A stretch of DNA of 64,000 nucleotides from Thalassobius sp034670005 (GCF_034670005.1 NZ_JAXMOH010000008.1:62001-126000); one strand, 5' to 3'; shown: positions 8,519 to 17,597, counted from the first letter of the stretch. The notes: generated from the letters alone by a model not told the origin. Numbers and translations: made by a program.

Positions 8519-9172
8519 ATGATCCGTATGACTACAAGTCTCGTTATGATGCTTTTTGTAGGCCTGGCTCCGGTTCAGGCCGCAGACAACCTTGCCCAGA
8601 TCCGCCAGGAGGCAACCGGAAACAGCAGCTTTGTTGATCAAACCGGCGCCGTCGGCGGCGAAGTCACGATCGACCAGATCGGTATTGAAAATGTCGCTCG
8701 GGTCGCTGATGAAGGGGATAGCAGCCTCCTGATAATCGAACAAAGAGGCGCGGATCAAAGCGCGATGGTGCGCCTTAGCGGCTTCGAAAATCAGGGTGAC
8801 TTGAGACAAGATGGCGGCGGCAATATTGCCGATTTGCTTGTTTCAGGAGCCGTCAACAGCTTCAGCATCAGCCAATCAGGCCTGTTCGGCGCGAATTCAG
8901 CCCATGGTAACAAATTGTATTTGGCTCAAACCGGCATTGGAAATATCGCGGTTCAGACGCAGATTGGTTCCCGCAACAGTATGACACTTCAGCAGACTGG
9001 CGCAGACAATTATGCCGATCTTCTTCAAAAAGGTGAGGGCAATCTCATGGAACTCGAGCAGAACGGTGATGCAAACTCTGCAGAGTTGAAGCAGTTCGGG
9101 GTTGAGGCGTCGCCAATTGTCGTCACGCAAACCGGCGGTATGTCTGTCCAGATCACCCAGACGGGCGGGTAG
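8519..9172 (+). CDS. minor curlin-repeat protein (CsgB-like candidate nucleator)
   Basis: A 217-residue secreted protein starting at the ATG after an aaggag site (8507-8512), with a signal peptide ending VQA. Repeats are more divergent than in the two upstream curlins (IRQEATGNSSFVDQTGA, LAQTGIGNIAVQTQIGS, MTLQQTGADNYADLLQKG). The chain ends with VQITQTGG. Smaller size, divergent repeats and position after the major subunits suggest a CsgB-like nucleator that anchors fibres. This is inference from context. A 5' extension to 8447 exists in frame but would place the signal peptide internally, so it was rejected. Confidence 0.75.
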   Translation: MIRMTTSLVMMLFVGLAPVQAADNLAQIRQEATGNSSFVDQTGAVGGEVTIDQIGIENVARVADEGDSSLLIIEQRGADQSAMVRLSGFENQGDLRQDGGGNIADLLVSGAVNSFSISQSGLFGANSAHGNKLYLAQTGIGNIAVQTQIGSRNSMTLQQTGADNYADLLQKGEGNLMELEQNGDANSAELKQFGVEASPIVVTQTGGMSVQITQTGG

Positions 9173-9176
9173 CCCG

Positions 9177-9602
9177 ATGCGGCGTAATCCTGTTCTCGTT
9201 TGCATTGTCGCGACAACCGCCATTGCGACTTCACATGCGCCTCTCGCACAATCGGATCTGAACGCTAGCGGCGACCTTTCTGTCATCGACCAGATCTCCC
9301 CGCCGGAGGAAAGTTCGGCGGGGATCGGGCAGATGAATCCTGCGGATCGCGCCGCCGCGGTCGAAGAGCAAGCACCATCCGTCGCAGATGGCACCTGCGC
9401 CTCCGCGAGCGAGGTGCAGCGTCGCCTGCTGGGCCTGACCTGCATTGGCGATGACGAGCTTGTCCTATCTGACGGAAGGAAAGCCGACCTTGATGGGGTG
9501 GTGCTGCACGAAGATGGCGCCTATGTCCGCGTTTCACCGCAACCTGCGCCTGAGGATGACGAAAGAGAAGAGATTTTGGGTCTGCCGGTTGCGAGCGAAT
9601 AA
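9177..9602 (+). CDS. secreted hypothetical protein of the curli operon
   Basis: Starts 4 bases after the minor curlin stop and is followed 13 bases later by csgH, so it is almost certainly co-transcribed. The 141-residue product has a signal peptide (MRRNPVLVCIVATTAIATS...LAQ). A flexible Pro/Glu-rich stretch follows, then a small region with two cysteines about 18 residues apart (GTCASASEVQRRLLGLTC) that could form a disulphide. A short hydrophilic tail with VVLHEDGAYVRVSP comes next. I do not recognise a family. Context points to an accessory of curli biogenesis in the periplasm or outside the cell. Confidence 0.7.
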   Translation: MRRNPVLVCIVATTAIATSHAPLAQSDLNASGDLSVIDQISPPEESSAGIGQMNPADRAAAVEEQAPSVADGTCASASEVQRRLLGLTCIGDDELVLSDGRKADLDGVVLHEDGAYVRVSPQPAPEDDEREEILGLPVASE

Positions 9603-9615
9603 AGGAACATTGAAA

Positions 9616-9981
9616 ATGAAACTTATGCTGGCCGTGGTCGCCTCCGCTTTGTTGTTTCCGCTGAAAGTCGCCGGAGAAGAACCAAAACATGCTTGGGTTG
9701 TCGGAACCCGGTATGAAAGCGCAATCCAGCTCGAAGTATTCGCCCGGCTTGAGGCTGGTGAGTCGGGCTATTATGAACTGAGCGCGATCAAGGAAGGGGC
9801 TAGCGGTCGTTCGGTCAATCGCCAGGCTGGATCGGTTCCCGAATCTGAAGGCGAGGTATTGGGCCCGATCTCGATATCCAGATTCTCAGTCGAAACTGGG
9901 GCTACGCTTATTGTCGAACTGGTCGTTACGAGCAAATCTGGTAGTGTTTATAGAGACACGGTTCAGTTTAAAGGTGAGTAG
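9616..9981 (+). CDS. csgH: curli assembly inhibitor CsgH-like chaperone
   Basis: A 121-residue protein with signal peptide (MKLMLAVVASALLFPLKVAG) and a beta-rich mature domain: HAWVVGTRYESAIQLEVFA, a central GYYELSAIKEGASGRS, and LIVELVVTSKSGSVYRDT. This layout and its position at the end of an alphaproteobacterial curli operon fit CsgH. CsgH is a CsgC-like periplasmic chaperone that keeps curlin from forming amyloid before export. The ATG at 9616 follows aaagga. Family call rests on fold-like pattern and context, so it is good but not certain. Confidence 0.75.
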   Translation: MKLMLAVVASALLFPLKVAGEEPKHAWVVGTRYESAIQLEVFARLEAGESGYYELSAIKEGASGRSVNRQAGSVPESEGEVLGPISISRFSVETGATLIVELVVTSKSGSVYRDTVQFKGE

Positions 9982-10140
9982 GCCGACCTACTGACCTGCC
10001 GCCCAGTGAAATCATCCGCCTCGCAGCGCGACGGGAACGCTCTGCACTGATCGCTGCCGAACTGGAAGCCTGGCTCACCCACGGTAATCCCCCCATTTTT
10101 AATGGGCTCAGCCGTAGAATTCACGCGGCTGTTTTCAGTT

Positions 10141-10393
10141 TCATGGCGGGGTGATCCCGCCGATGGCCATGTTGGGCCGGTCGTTATTGTAAGTCCAGAG
10201 CCATTTCGTGGCCTGGTCCTGCGCCTCCTCTATCGTCTCGAAGATGTGCTGATCCAGCCATTCGTGCCTGACTGTGCGATTGTAGCGCTCAATATAGGCG
10301 TTCTGTTGCGGCTTGCCGGGCTGGATGTATTCGATCCGGATGCCGCGTTTCTCGGCCCATTCCATCAGCAGCCCACTGACATATTCCGGGCCG
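10141..10393 (-). pseudogene. IS3-family OrfB C-terminal fragment of the deleted element
   Basis: Encodes WAEKRGIRIEYIQPGKPQQN, AYIERYNRTVRHEWL and YNNDRPNMAIGG. This is the end of the DDE integrase core (last catalytic Glu in YIERYN) and the C-terminal tail of IS3-family OrfB. The N-terminal two-thirds, with both catalytic aspartates, is gone. Confidence 0.85.
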
Positions 10394-10603
10394 TTACATC
10401 CGCTTCAGCCGCTGGTTCTCTTCGGCCATGGCCTTCATCTCGGCGATCATCGAAGCATCCATCCCCCCGAACTTGGCCCGCCATTTGTAAAAGCACGCAC
10501 TGCTCATCCCGTGTTCGCGGCATAGATCGGCAACCGGCACCCCGTTCTCTGCCTGCTTCAAAATCGACATGATCTGCGCGTCGCTGAATCGCTTGTTCTT
10601 CAT
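10394..10603 (-). pseudogene. IS3-family OrfA (N-terminal part) of the deleted element
   Basis: Encodes MKNKRFSDAQIMSILKQAE...VADLCREHGMSSACFYKW then RLKRM, the helix-turn-helix and leucine-zipper portion of an IS3-family OrfA. It then runs into the deletion junction instead of continuing. Confidence 0.8.
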
Positions 10604-10805
10604 CCGAATTCTCCTCGGTCAATCTGCCAGAAAAATTCTACTTATGAACACCACTAATTATGAACACCACTAATTTTCAGGGGGATTACCAAACTACACT
10701 CAAGCTCAGGTGCTTTAACCACCTTGCGCCTGGAGTCTTGCTATGAAGTGGTCCCAGTTTTCCGGACAGGTTTGCAGCCTTTCTAAGGTGTATCCGATTT
10801 AAGTT

Positions 10806-11660
10806 TCATGCTGCCAATTTCTGTTCTCGACCGTGCCAATATGCCTCCCTCGGCGTTCGATGCTCAAGGGAAGAATGGGGACGTTCGGTATTGTAGAAGG
10901 TCATCCATCTGCTGATCACGCACCGCGCGTGGAAACCGTCGGTGATTTCTTCGAGATAGATGGCTTCCTGCTTCAAGGAGCGCCAAAGCCGCTCAATGAA
11001 GATGTTGTCGAGATAGCGACCGCGCCCGTCCATAGAGATGCGCACGCCGGCCTCGTTCAGAGTAGTTATCCAAGCCGATCCGGTGAATTGCGACCCCTGA
11101 TCCGAATTCATGATTTCGGGCGGACCGTGTCTGGCAATGGCGTCGTTCAGAGCCTTGACGCAGAAGTCTGCATGCATCGTATTCGACAGACGCCAGCTCA
11201 GCACCTTGCGGCTGTGCCAGTCCATGATCGCGACCAGATACAAGAAGCCATGCTTCACTGGCACGAAGGTGATGTCAGCACACCAGACCTGATTGGGGCG
11301 GACGATCTGCATCTTCCTCAGCAGATAGGGATAAACCGGGTGCTGTGGATGCGGTTGGCTGGTTCTCGGGCGTTTATAGATCGCTTCCAAGCCCATCTTC
11401 GCCATCAGCCTGCGCACACGGTGGCGCCCAACGATTGTGCCTTCTCGGCGCAGAAAGGCTGCGATCTGGCGGCTGCCGAAGAACGGGTATTTCGTGAACA
11501 CCCGGTCGATCTCTTTCATCACCGCAAGCGTGTCTGAGTTGACTCCGACCGGCGTGTAATAAAACGCGGATCGGCTAAGCCGTACCAGCTTGCATTGCTG
11601 CGAGATGCTCAAATCTGGATGGTCGCGACGGATTATGGTGCGTTTCTTCTCGGGGCTCAC
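10806..11660 (-). CDS. IS3-family transposase OrfB (DDE integrase)
   Basis: A 284-residue integrase-core protein. The first Asp is in WCADITFVP, the second in NSDQGSQFT and the catalytic Glu in ERLWRSLKQE. It ends with TFYNTERPHSSLEHRTP, normal for the family. The start overlaps the end of orfA by 4 bases (GTGA), the usual arrangement in which programmed frameshifting can make an OrfAB fusion transposase. It looks intact. Confidence 0.93.
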   Translation of the reverse strand: MSPEKKRTIIRRDHPDLSISQQCKLVRLSRSAFYYTPVGVNSDTLAVMKEIDRVFTKYPFFGSRQIAAFLRREGTIVGRHRVRRLMAKMGLEAIYKRPRTSQPHPQHPVYPYLLRKMQIVRPNQVWCADITFVPVKHGFLYLVAIMDWHSRKVLSWRLSNTMHADFCVKALNDAIARHGPPEIMNSDQGSQFTGSAWITTLNEAGVRISMDGRGRYLDNIFIERLWRSLKQEAIYLEEITDGFHARCVISRWMTFYNTERPHSSLEHRTPREAYWHGREQKLAA

Positions 11661-11932
11661 TTCTTGAGCCCTTCGGATAAAAAATCGTTCTCAATCACCA
11701 ACCTCCCGATCTTGGCATGAAGCTCCTTCACCTCCGCCTCGGACGGGCCGCCCTGCTTGCCTCCAGAAAACACATCGGCCATGCCTTCAACAGCCTGACG
11801 TTTCCACGTGCTCACCTGATTGGGGTGAAGCTGATGCTTCGACGCGATCTCCTGGATCGTCTTGTCACCGCGCAGCGCTTCCAACGCCACCTTGGCCTTA
11901 AACTGATCTGTAAAATTCCGGCGCTTCGCCAT
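11657..11932 (-). CDS. IS3-family transposase OrfA
   Basis: A 91-residue helix-turn-helix protein (MAKRRNFTDQFKAKVALEAL, then HQLHPNQVSTWKRQA) followed by a short leucine-zipper-like helix ending ENDFLSEGLKK. It binds the IS ends and joins OrfB through frameshifting. Intact in length and motifs. Confidence 0.92.
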   Translation of the reverse strand: MAKRRNFTDQFKAKVALEALRGDKTIQEIASKHQLHPNQVSTWKRQAVEGMADVFSGGKQGGPSEAEVKELHAKIGRLVIENDFLSEGLKK

Positions 11933-11998
11933 TCTCGTATCCCTTCAAAGGTTCGGGATACACCTTAGCTAACTGTCCGATTTCGTGGGACCACTTCA

Positions 11999-12205
11999 GT
12001 CGTCACCTTGTATTTCTTGGATCTTTCAACCCGAACGCCGTTTTCTCGCATCAGCCGTCCAACGCGGCGATGGCCGACTTCCAGACCCAGCTCTTTCAGC
12101 TCCTCTGTCATTCTGGGGCGGCCATAGCTGCCCAGGCTGAGCCGGGATTGCTCCTTGATATGCGCCAGAACAACCATGTCGGTCCGTTGCCTGCGGCTGG
12201 CCGGG
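11999..12205 (-). pseudogene. IS3-family OrfB fragment (N-terminal HTH_21 region)
   Basis: Minus-strand sequence encodes AHIKEQSRLSLGSYGRPRMT then LGLEVGHRRVGRLMRENG and VERSKKYKVTT, the segment before the integrase core of a different IS3-family OrfB. It is cut at 11998 by the complete IS and at about 12205 by IS256-related sequence. The remainder is not found next to it. Confidence 0.8.
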
Positions 12206-12246
12206 CGGCTGCAATAAGCCCGCAAGCCGCGGGGGCTGACATTGAC

Positions 12247-12447
12247 ACCACGAACGCCATCGAGAGCCTGAACCGGGTGATCCGCAAGTCGATCAAGACA
12301 CGCGGCTCGTTCCCGACCGATGATGCCGCAACCAAGTTGATCTATCTGGCGATCCGCAAATTCGAGAAGGATGGCAGAAATGTCCGGGAATGGTTTGCAG
12401 CTCGCAACCAGTTCGCCATAATGTTCGGCGAGCGCTTCGACGCTTGA
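12247..12447 (+). pseudogene. IS256-family (mutator) transposase C-terminal fragment
   Basis: Encodes TTNAIESLNRVIRKSIKTRG, then ATKLIYLAIRKFE and AARNQFAIMFGERF, the well-conserved C-terminus of IS256-type transposases, including the last catalytic Glu (NAIES). The N-terminal four-fifths is missing. Confidence 0.88.
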
Positions 12448-12540
12448 GTATCTAAAACCGCATGGGCCGGGCCAGATACACAAAGTTCATGACACTCCCA
12501 GCAGATCTCATATTGTGCTTCCGATCTTCGGATTAAGCAT

Positions 12541-15105
12541 TCAGGACATGAGATCAAAGGTGGTCCCCTGGATAACAATGTTGATCTCGGTCTGCGCGGC
12601 CCCATCGACCAGCGCCCACATGATCTGGCCGCTTGGGCGGTAGATGATGAAGGCCTCGTCGACACCCGTGTCGCCCGAGCCTGAATCGGCGTAGTTGATC
12701 TGGAACTGGCTTTCCGTTGCCGAGGCATTGCCAAAGAGCAACACGTCGCCCTCTGCCGCGTCGTAATCCTGGATCCAGTCCGAGCCATGATCGCGGATGC
12801 CCAAGTGATAGAACCAATCCGCCCCGGCGCCGCCGTTCACCCGGTCGAAACCGAAACCCCCATTGATGAAGTCGTTGCCGTCATTTCCATAGATCAGGTC
12901 GGACCAGGCCTGCCCGGCCAAAACATCGTCACCCGCCCCGCCGAAAATGGAATCGACGCCGAAGCCGCCCACGATAGTGTCGCTGTCACCGTCGCCGCGT
13001 AGCTCGTCGTTTCCATAGCCCCCGTCAATCGAGTCATTCCCGTCACCGCCATAGATCGCATCGCGCAGGTCAGCCTCGGTTTCGCCACCGAAGATCAGAT
13101 CGTCGCCATCATTGCCGATAAGAGTGTCAGAGCCATCCAAACCATTGAGCGTATCAGCGCCAGAGGCACCTTGCAGCAGGTCATTCCCAGCCGTGCCAGT
13201 CTGGTTTGTCCCATTTGAAATAATCGCGACCGGGGCACTGAACACGCTTTCCAATGTCCCGCCCTGATCCATGAAGTAGGCTCTGACGGACAGGTCTGCC
13301 CCGTCATCTGCACTCACCACAGTATAGGTCACGCCACGTTGGCCGAGGATAAAGGCCCCATCGCGAAACCATTCAAAAAAGATAAATCCGATTCCGTCAG
13401 GATCTGAAATTTCGACATCATATGCTAGCAATGTTTCACCAACACTCGCCGTTGGCGCGTGGCTAATGTTCTGCCCCTGCTCTCCGAGAATTAACGGAGC
13501 GCCCTGCACAGGATTATTCACGTTTTCTACAGGTGAGGCGCCCACGCCTAACACGGTTTCCTGATGTCCCAGCCCATCGACATAGCTGACCCGAACACTT
13601 ATGGACCTGCCTGCATCCTGTGGTGTCAGCGTATAGCTGGCACCTATCGCGCCACTGATGTCATCGCCCTCACGTCTCCATTGGTAACTTAGCTCCCCAA
13701 GCCCGTCCGCATCTGACAAACCTGAGGCATCCACGCTAACGGTTTCCCCTTCTCTCAGCGTGCCATTGATGACAACCTCACCGACAACCGGAGAGTTTTC
13801 AGGGTCGATTGAGATAACATCAAAGAGTTGACCAACAACATCGGTTGCATCACCGTCCTGTACGGATGTGGTCCAGGTGACCAGTACCCGACCATCTCTC
13901 AAACTTGTCACCGCGCTGTCCTGCTGATCGCCCGCGGTGGTCGTATTGATCACAAACTCTGCGCCTATGGCTTCACCGTCAGAACTATAGCGTTGACCGT
14001 AAACACCCCAGCCATCGCCATCTTGCCCGTGGGAACTCCAGGCGACTAAGAAACCGCCATCCGCCAAGGCTGTCACAGCAGGGCGGTCTTGATTTCCATA
14101 ATTCGTTGTATTGACCTGAAACTCGCCAGCGATCGGGCTCCCGTCAGCGCCAAAGAGTTGACCAAAAACACCAAGTGCGTCGCCATCCTGACCATAAGAG
14201 CTCCAGACAACAACAAAACCACCGCTGTTCAAAGTCTCGACAACCGGGGTGGACTGTGCGCCGTCGGTATAGGAGTTAATCCGAAATTCATAATTAATTG
14301 GCTGGGCGACATCGCGGTAGAGTCTCCCAAAGATGTCCGTGGAATTGCCACCTTGTTCATCGGCGGTCCAAACCACAACAAAGCGGCCGGCGTCCAAAGA
14401 GGTGATGGAAGGTTCTGTCCGGATAGTGCCTGCGGAAACACGAGTATCATAAACATACCCACGACCGACAAAGTAATAACCACCGAACGGATCAAAACGT
14501 TGATCCCAGATGGCCTGATCGGCTGCAGCAAACGCAACAATAAGCCCACCTCCATTGCCTGTAAGCAGTGTCGCAGCAGCATCTGATCGATTTCCGGTTG
14601 CATGTCTGCCGATCTGAAATTCGTCGTGAATTTCATTCGTTGATGTTTCGAAAACTCGCCCGCGTACGGAACCAGCTGTCTCCCAGGTCACAAAAAAATC
14701 ATCGCCATACGTATGAGTGACGACAGGGGTGACCTGATCACCGCTGGTATTCACGTTGATCATAAATTCGTTGTCAATTGGCCGACCAGTAAGGTCATAT
14801 CTTTGACCGTAGATTCCACTACCACTGCCATCTTGACCAACAGAACTCCAGGTAACGATAAATCCCCCGTAAAAAAGACCATCAACTGAAGAGTCTGACT
14901 GTTGTCCCACAGTGTAAGTATTAACCCGAAATTCTGATCCAGACGCAACAACTGCAACAAAGGTCTCGGAGTCCACGCCGTCAAAAACGACGCCATCTCC
15001 AGGCCCGGAACTCGACGGAATAGATGCAGTGTCTGACCTATCCGATCCGGAGCTATCCACCAGCGTCGTATTATTTTTAGAGGACAAAATGAATGTAGCA
15101 GGCAT
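12541..15105 (-). CDS. large RTX-type secreted calcium-binding protein
   Basis: An 854-residue protein with no signal peptide, as expected for type I secretion. Residues about 60-430 hold repeats of a beta-propeller-like unit (GGFVVVWSSYGQDGD...GVFGQLF, EFQVNTTNYGNQ). Two Ig-like/cadherin-like modules follow (about 435-630). Then comes an RTX block (about 633-755: GNDLLQGASGADTLNGLDG, GGDGNDSIDGGYGNDELRG). The C-terminal segment (RVNGGAGADWFYHLGIRDHG to FDLMS) is nearly the same as that of the 18474-22514 protein, suggesting a shared secretion signal. A strong aggagga site precedes the ATG. No type I transporter gene is in this island. Probable surface or matrix protein. Confidence 0.88.
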   Translation of the reverse strand: MPATFILSSKNNTTLVDSSGSDRSDTASIPSSSGPGDGVVFDGVDSETFVAVVASGSEFRVNTYTVGQQSDSSVDGLFYGGFIVTWSSVGQDGSGSGIYGQRYDLTGRPIDNEFMINVNTSGDQVTPVVTHTYGDDFFVTWETAGSVRGRVFETSTNEIHDEFQIGRHATGNRSDAAATLLTGNGGGLIVAFAAADQAIWDQRFDPFGGYYFVGRGYVYDTRVSAGTIRTEPSITSLDAGRFVVVWTADEQGGNSTDIFGRLYRDVAQPINYEFRINSYTDGAQSTPVVETLNSGGFVVVWSSYGQDGDALGVFGQLFGADGSPIAGEFQVNTTNYGNQDRPAVTALADGGFLVAWSSHGQDGDGWGVYGQRYSSDGEAIGAEFVINTTTAGDQQDSAVTSLRDGRVLVTWTTSVQDGDATDVVGQLFDVISIDPENSPVVGEVVINGTLREGETVSVDASGLSDADGLGELSYQWRREGDDISGAIGASYTLTPQDAGRSISVRVSYVDGLGHQETVLGVGASPVENVNNPVQGAPLILGEQGQNISHAPTASVGETLLAYDVEISDPDGIGFIFFEWFRDGAFILGQRGVTYTVVSADDGADLSVRAYFMDQGGTLESVFSAPVAIISNGTNQTGTAGNDLLQGASGADTLNGLDGSDTLIGNDGDDLIFGGETEADLRDAIYGGDGNDSIDGGYGNDELRGDGDSDTIVGGFGVDSIFGGAGDDVLAGQAWSDLIYGNDGNDFINGGFGFDRVNGGAGADWFYHLGIRDHGSDWIQDYDAAEGDVLLFGNASATESQFQINYADSGSGDTGVDEAFIIYRPSGQIMWALVDGAAQTEINIVIQGTTFDLMS

Positions 15106-15153
15106 GAGAAATCCTCCTAAAAAAATTTACTTAAGTGCTAGGCGCGAGCGGAA

Positions 15154-15274
15154 TGAACCGCCCCAGATTTACCGGAGATGGTTTGGTTCAATAGTTAGGC
15201 TGCTTTTTCACCAGAATTCAAATTTTTATAGAAAGCCTCCTCTGCTTCGTTTGGCGTGACGTATCCGATAGCGC
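15154..15274 (-). pseudogene. IS3-family OrfB C-terminal scrap with terminal repeat
   Basis: The sequence from 15154 (tgaaccgccccagatttacc) looks like an IS3-family terminal repeat. The minus strand then encodes IGYVTPNEAEEAFYKNLNSG, a typical OrfB C-terminal tail. It is interrupted at about 15275 by the end of an IS5-type element. Confidence 0.65.
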
Positions 15275-15800
15275 GGCTTTGTTGCACAAATCCGTTGTCG
15301 GGCGGGCTTCCCCTTTCCCCGGACGGACTTATCCTACGGGCTCTGTGATGGGTATGCCAAGAGCGGTGTAGCGGTTTAGGACCGCGACGCGGACCTGGAT
15401 TTCCGCGACCTGTCTGTCGAAGTCGCGGGCCATGTGTGACTGACCCAGAAGTTTCACGCAGTTCATCTTGCTCTCGACGCGGCTTCGGCGGTGGTATCCG
15501 CTCCATCGTCGCCAGATGGCCCGGCCCAGGTATCGCGATGCGTTGACCGCCTCGTTCCGAGCGATGGCCCTGGCGCTGGTAGGTTTCCACGGCTTGGCGT
15601 TCTTGCGCGGCGGGATGACAGCATGGGCATTGCGGGCAGCAATCGCGTCGTGGCATTTGCGCGTGTCATAGGCCCCATCGGCGGTCACTGACTCGATGTC
15701 TTGCTCGGGTGGGATTTGGTCGAGCAACTCGGGCAGCATAGGAGCATCTCCAACGTTGCTGGTGGTGACCTCGACGGCTCGCACTTCCAGCGTTTCCTCG
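15275..15800 (-). pseudogene. IS5-family transposase, C-terminal half with one terminal repeat
   Basis: Starts with the IS5-type terminal repeat ggctttgttgcacaaa. The minus strand encodes VEVTTSNVGDAPMLPELLDQ, the DGAYDTRKCHDAI region with a catalytic Asp, and the RRSRVESKMN motif carrying the catalytic Glu. It ends ...VLNRYTALGIP. The N-terminal half is absent. A different IS5 fragment lies at 17749-18321. Confidence 0.8.
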
Positions 15801-15899
15801 GTAACCGCGCCATTGGCACCGCCTGCCTGACGCTGGGGCGATGATCTAAGACACGTGTTTAACTACGTCGTTTGCGACGTGTCTTATGCGGGGTCAGTG

Positions 15900-16022
15900 A
15901 TGCGGGGCGAACTTCTTGGGGTGGAGCGGCGGCGATTGTGGCGTGACGAGAACAAGCTCGAGATTGTCACGTTGGTGGGGATCGGTGGGGCGACGGTGAC
16001 ACAGGTGGCGCAGCATCACTCA
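15900..16022 (+). pseudogene. IS66-type OrfA (TnpA) N-terminal fragment
   Basis: From the ATG at 15900 the plus strand encodes MRGELLGVERRRLWRDENKL and GGATVTQVAQHH, resembling the N-terminal helix-turn-helix of IS66-family OrfA proteins. It breaks off near 16022 into unrelated sequence. The 16023-16079 stretch holds no recognisable gene. Confidence 0.5.
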
Positions 16023-16279
16023 ACCGCAGTGGCCCCATTTTACTCCGGTACCTGGACCCTTTTTGCTCCGGGATTGACAAGAGGCCTGAACTTGCTCAAG
16101 GGCCGGTTACGTCCGCTGTGTTGTTCTTTGAAATGGGTGATTGGAAACATGAGCTGTCGCTACGATTTGCTGTATGCGAAACAATCTGAGCGACCTTGGA
16201 GCGTGTGCGTGTTCCGAAATGCCCCACACTACTGTTCAAGGTCTTAGCGCGATGTGGGGCCGTCGTTGACAGGTCAGGA

Positions 16280-17494
16280 TCAGTCGTTGCGCTGGAACTC
16301 GGCGATGATCTCGGGGGACGGTGCCATTTTGGACAGGTAGTAGCGTTCAAGCATTTCGACACTGGTGCCGGCGTTCTTGGCCAATAGGTTGATGTTCACC
16401 TTCGACTTGGAATCCCGTACCCGCTTTTGCAGGGCATAGTGCCGCAGGGAATAGGTCGAGAAACTTTCTTCGAGCTGATCTAGTTTGGCGGCACGCAGAA
16501 AGTGAAGGAATATCCGGCTCAAAGCTGTGCGAGCATAGGCTCGGTTGTCATATTCCGCCATGAACACGAACTCGTCAGCGAGGTTTTCTTTGATTTGGCT
16601 GATACTTGCATCAGGTGGTGCATTTTCACGCAGGATACTTTTGTAGACCGCAACGGCGAAAGGCATCGTGAAGCTCTCTCGCAAACCTGTTTTGCCTTTG
16701 CGAATGACCATCTCGAGGCGGGGTGGATTGGATCTAATTTGAATGTCCCGGTGACGTAGGAAAAACAGCTCGCCCGTGGTCGGCCTGACGAAGGTGTGAA
16801 CGATGAACCGGAAGATATGCACATGATGTTGGGTTAGAGAGATGCCGCTGACCTTGTCCCCCTGCTTGACGCAAGTATTGGCCGCCCTGATGAACTGTTT
16901 GTACTGACTGTCGGTAAAGGCTGTGCGGGGATTGTCTTTGGTCATGATCTTGGGTGGATCAGGAACCCGTTCTATCTGTTCGTCTTCGAATGCCATCCGC
17001 ATGACAGCACGAAGAACCATGATATGTTTCTTTTTGGTGCTGCCTGAAAGCGGCTTGTCACGCTTGATGTCAAGGTCATGCAAGTAGTCCCGCATCTTGC
17101 CAGTGTTGATTGTCTTGATCTGCATGTCCCCAAAAAAGGCAATGAGCCCGTCGTTATGGCGATAGAGCGTGTTGTGATAGTCGATATACTTGCGGGACTT
17201 GTTGCCTACGGATGCACGTAGATTGGCGTCGAACCGATCAGCATAGGTCTCGAACCGTGTGGCTTTGGGATTGCGCTCGACGGTGCCAATGGTCGAAAGT
17301 GTTTTGTCGGCGAAGTTGATGGCTGCTTGCGTTGCTTCGAGCCGGTCTGTTTCCTTGGTCGATTTGCTGAAATATTTTTGCTGCGATGGAATCCAGACCT
17401 TGGCGTACCAGAAGGGGGAGCGGGGTGTTTGGTAGAGGTAGAGACCGCTGCGGACCTGTTTCTGTTTGGTGATGCGGTTAGGGCTTTTGGCCAT
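16280..17494 (-). CDS. tyrosine site-specific integrase, copy 1
   Basis: The integrase of island 1. The catalytic domain shows RPTTGELFFLRHRD (first catalytic Arg, about 237 from the ATG), Lys in RKGKTGL, SLRHYALQKRV (Arg plus His) and EMLERYY with the nucleophilic Tyr. The N-terminal part (QVRSGLYLYQTPRSPFWYAK) is the DUF6538-type beta-hairpin of a group of proteobacterial island integrases. The ATG at 17494 (MAKSPNRITKQ) is preferred; an in-frame GTG at 17536 is possible. The gene starts about 100 bases from att copy 2 and reads away from it, the usual arrangement for tRNA-targeting islands. Confidence 0.92.
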   Translation of the reverse strand: MAKSPNRITKQKQVRSGLYLYQTPRSPFWYAKVWIPSQQKYFSKSTKETDRLEATQAAINFADKTLSTIGTVERNPKATRFETYADRFDANLRASVGNKSRKYIDYHNTLYRHNDGLIAFFGDMQIKTINTGKMRDYLHDLDIKRDKPLSGSTKKKHIMVLRAVMRMAFEDEQIERVPDPPKIMTKDNPRTAFTDSQYKQFIRAANTCVKQGDKVSGISLTQHHVHIFRFIVHTFVRPTTGELFFLRHRDIQIRSNPPRLEMVIRKGKTGLRESFTMPFAVAVYKSILRENAPPDASISQIKENLADEFVFMAEYDNRAYARTALSRIFLHFLRAAKLDQLEESFSTYSLRHYALQKRVRDSKSKVNINLLAKNAGTSVEMLERYYLSKMAPSPEIIAEFQRND

Positions 17495-17597
17495 ATGAAG
17501 GTGGGTCCAGAAAGTGTGTAACAGTGTGTAACACACTTACACGTCGACGGCTGCCAATCAACATCTGGTTAGAGCATTGTAATTATTGAGAAATTTG

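Larger units (their letters stand above)
10083..10690 (-). mobile_element. IS3-family element, internally deleted
   Basis: The element is bounded by imperfect inverted repeats (ggtaatccccc at 10083 and gggggattacc ending at 10690). It is only about 608 bases instead of about 1.2-1.3 kb. It retains the start of orfA and the end of orfB on the minus strand, with most of orfB deleted between them. Near the right end a 17-base unit (tatgaacaccactaatt) is tandemly repeated. No target-site duplication is visible. It cannot transpose on its own. Confidence 0.8.
10744..11998 (-). mobile_element. complete IS3-family insertion sequence
   Basis: A 1255-base element ending in imperfect inverted repeats: tgaagtggtccca...cggacag at 10744 and its complement ending ...gggaccacttca at 11998. 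It contains intact overlapping orfA and orfB on the minus strand. No 3-base target duplication is obvious (cta left, gtc right), so a flank may have been rearranged after insertion. Its right end abuts another IS3 orfB fragment. Confidence 0.88.

Noticed and set aside
9985..10082. Possible IS66 transposase scrap after csgH (PPSEIIRLAARRERSALIAA)
   Set aside because: About 30 codons with only loose resemblance and no terminal repeat. Too weak to annotate.
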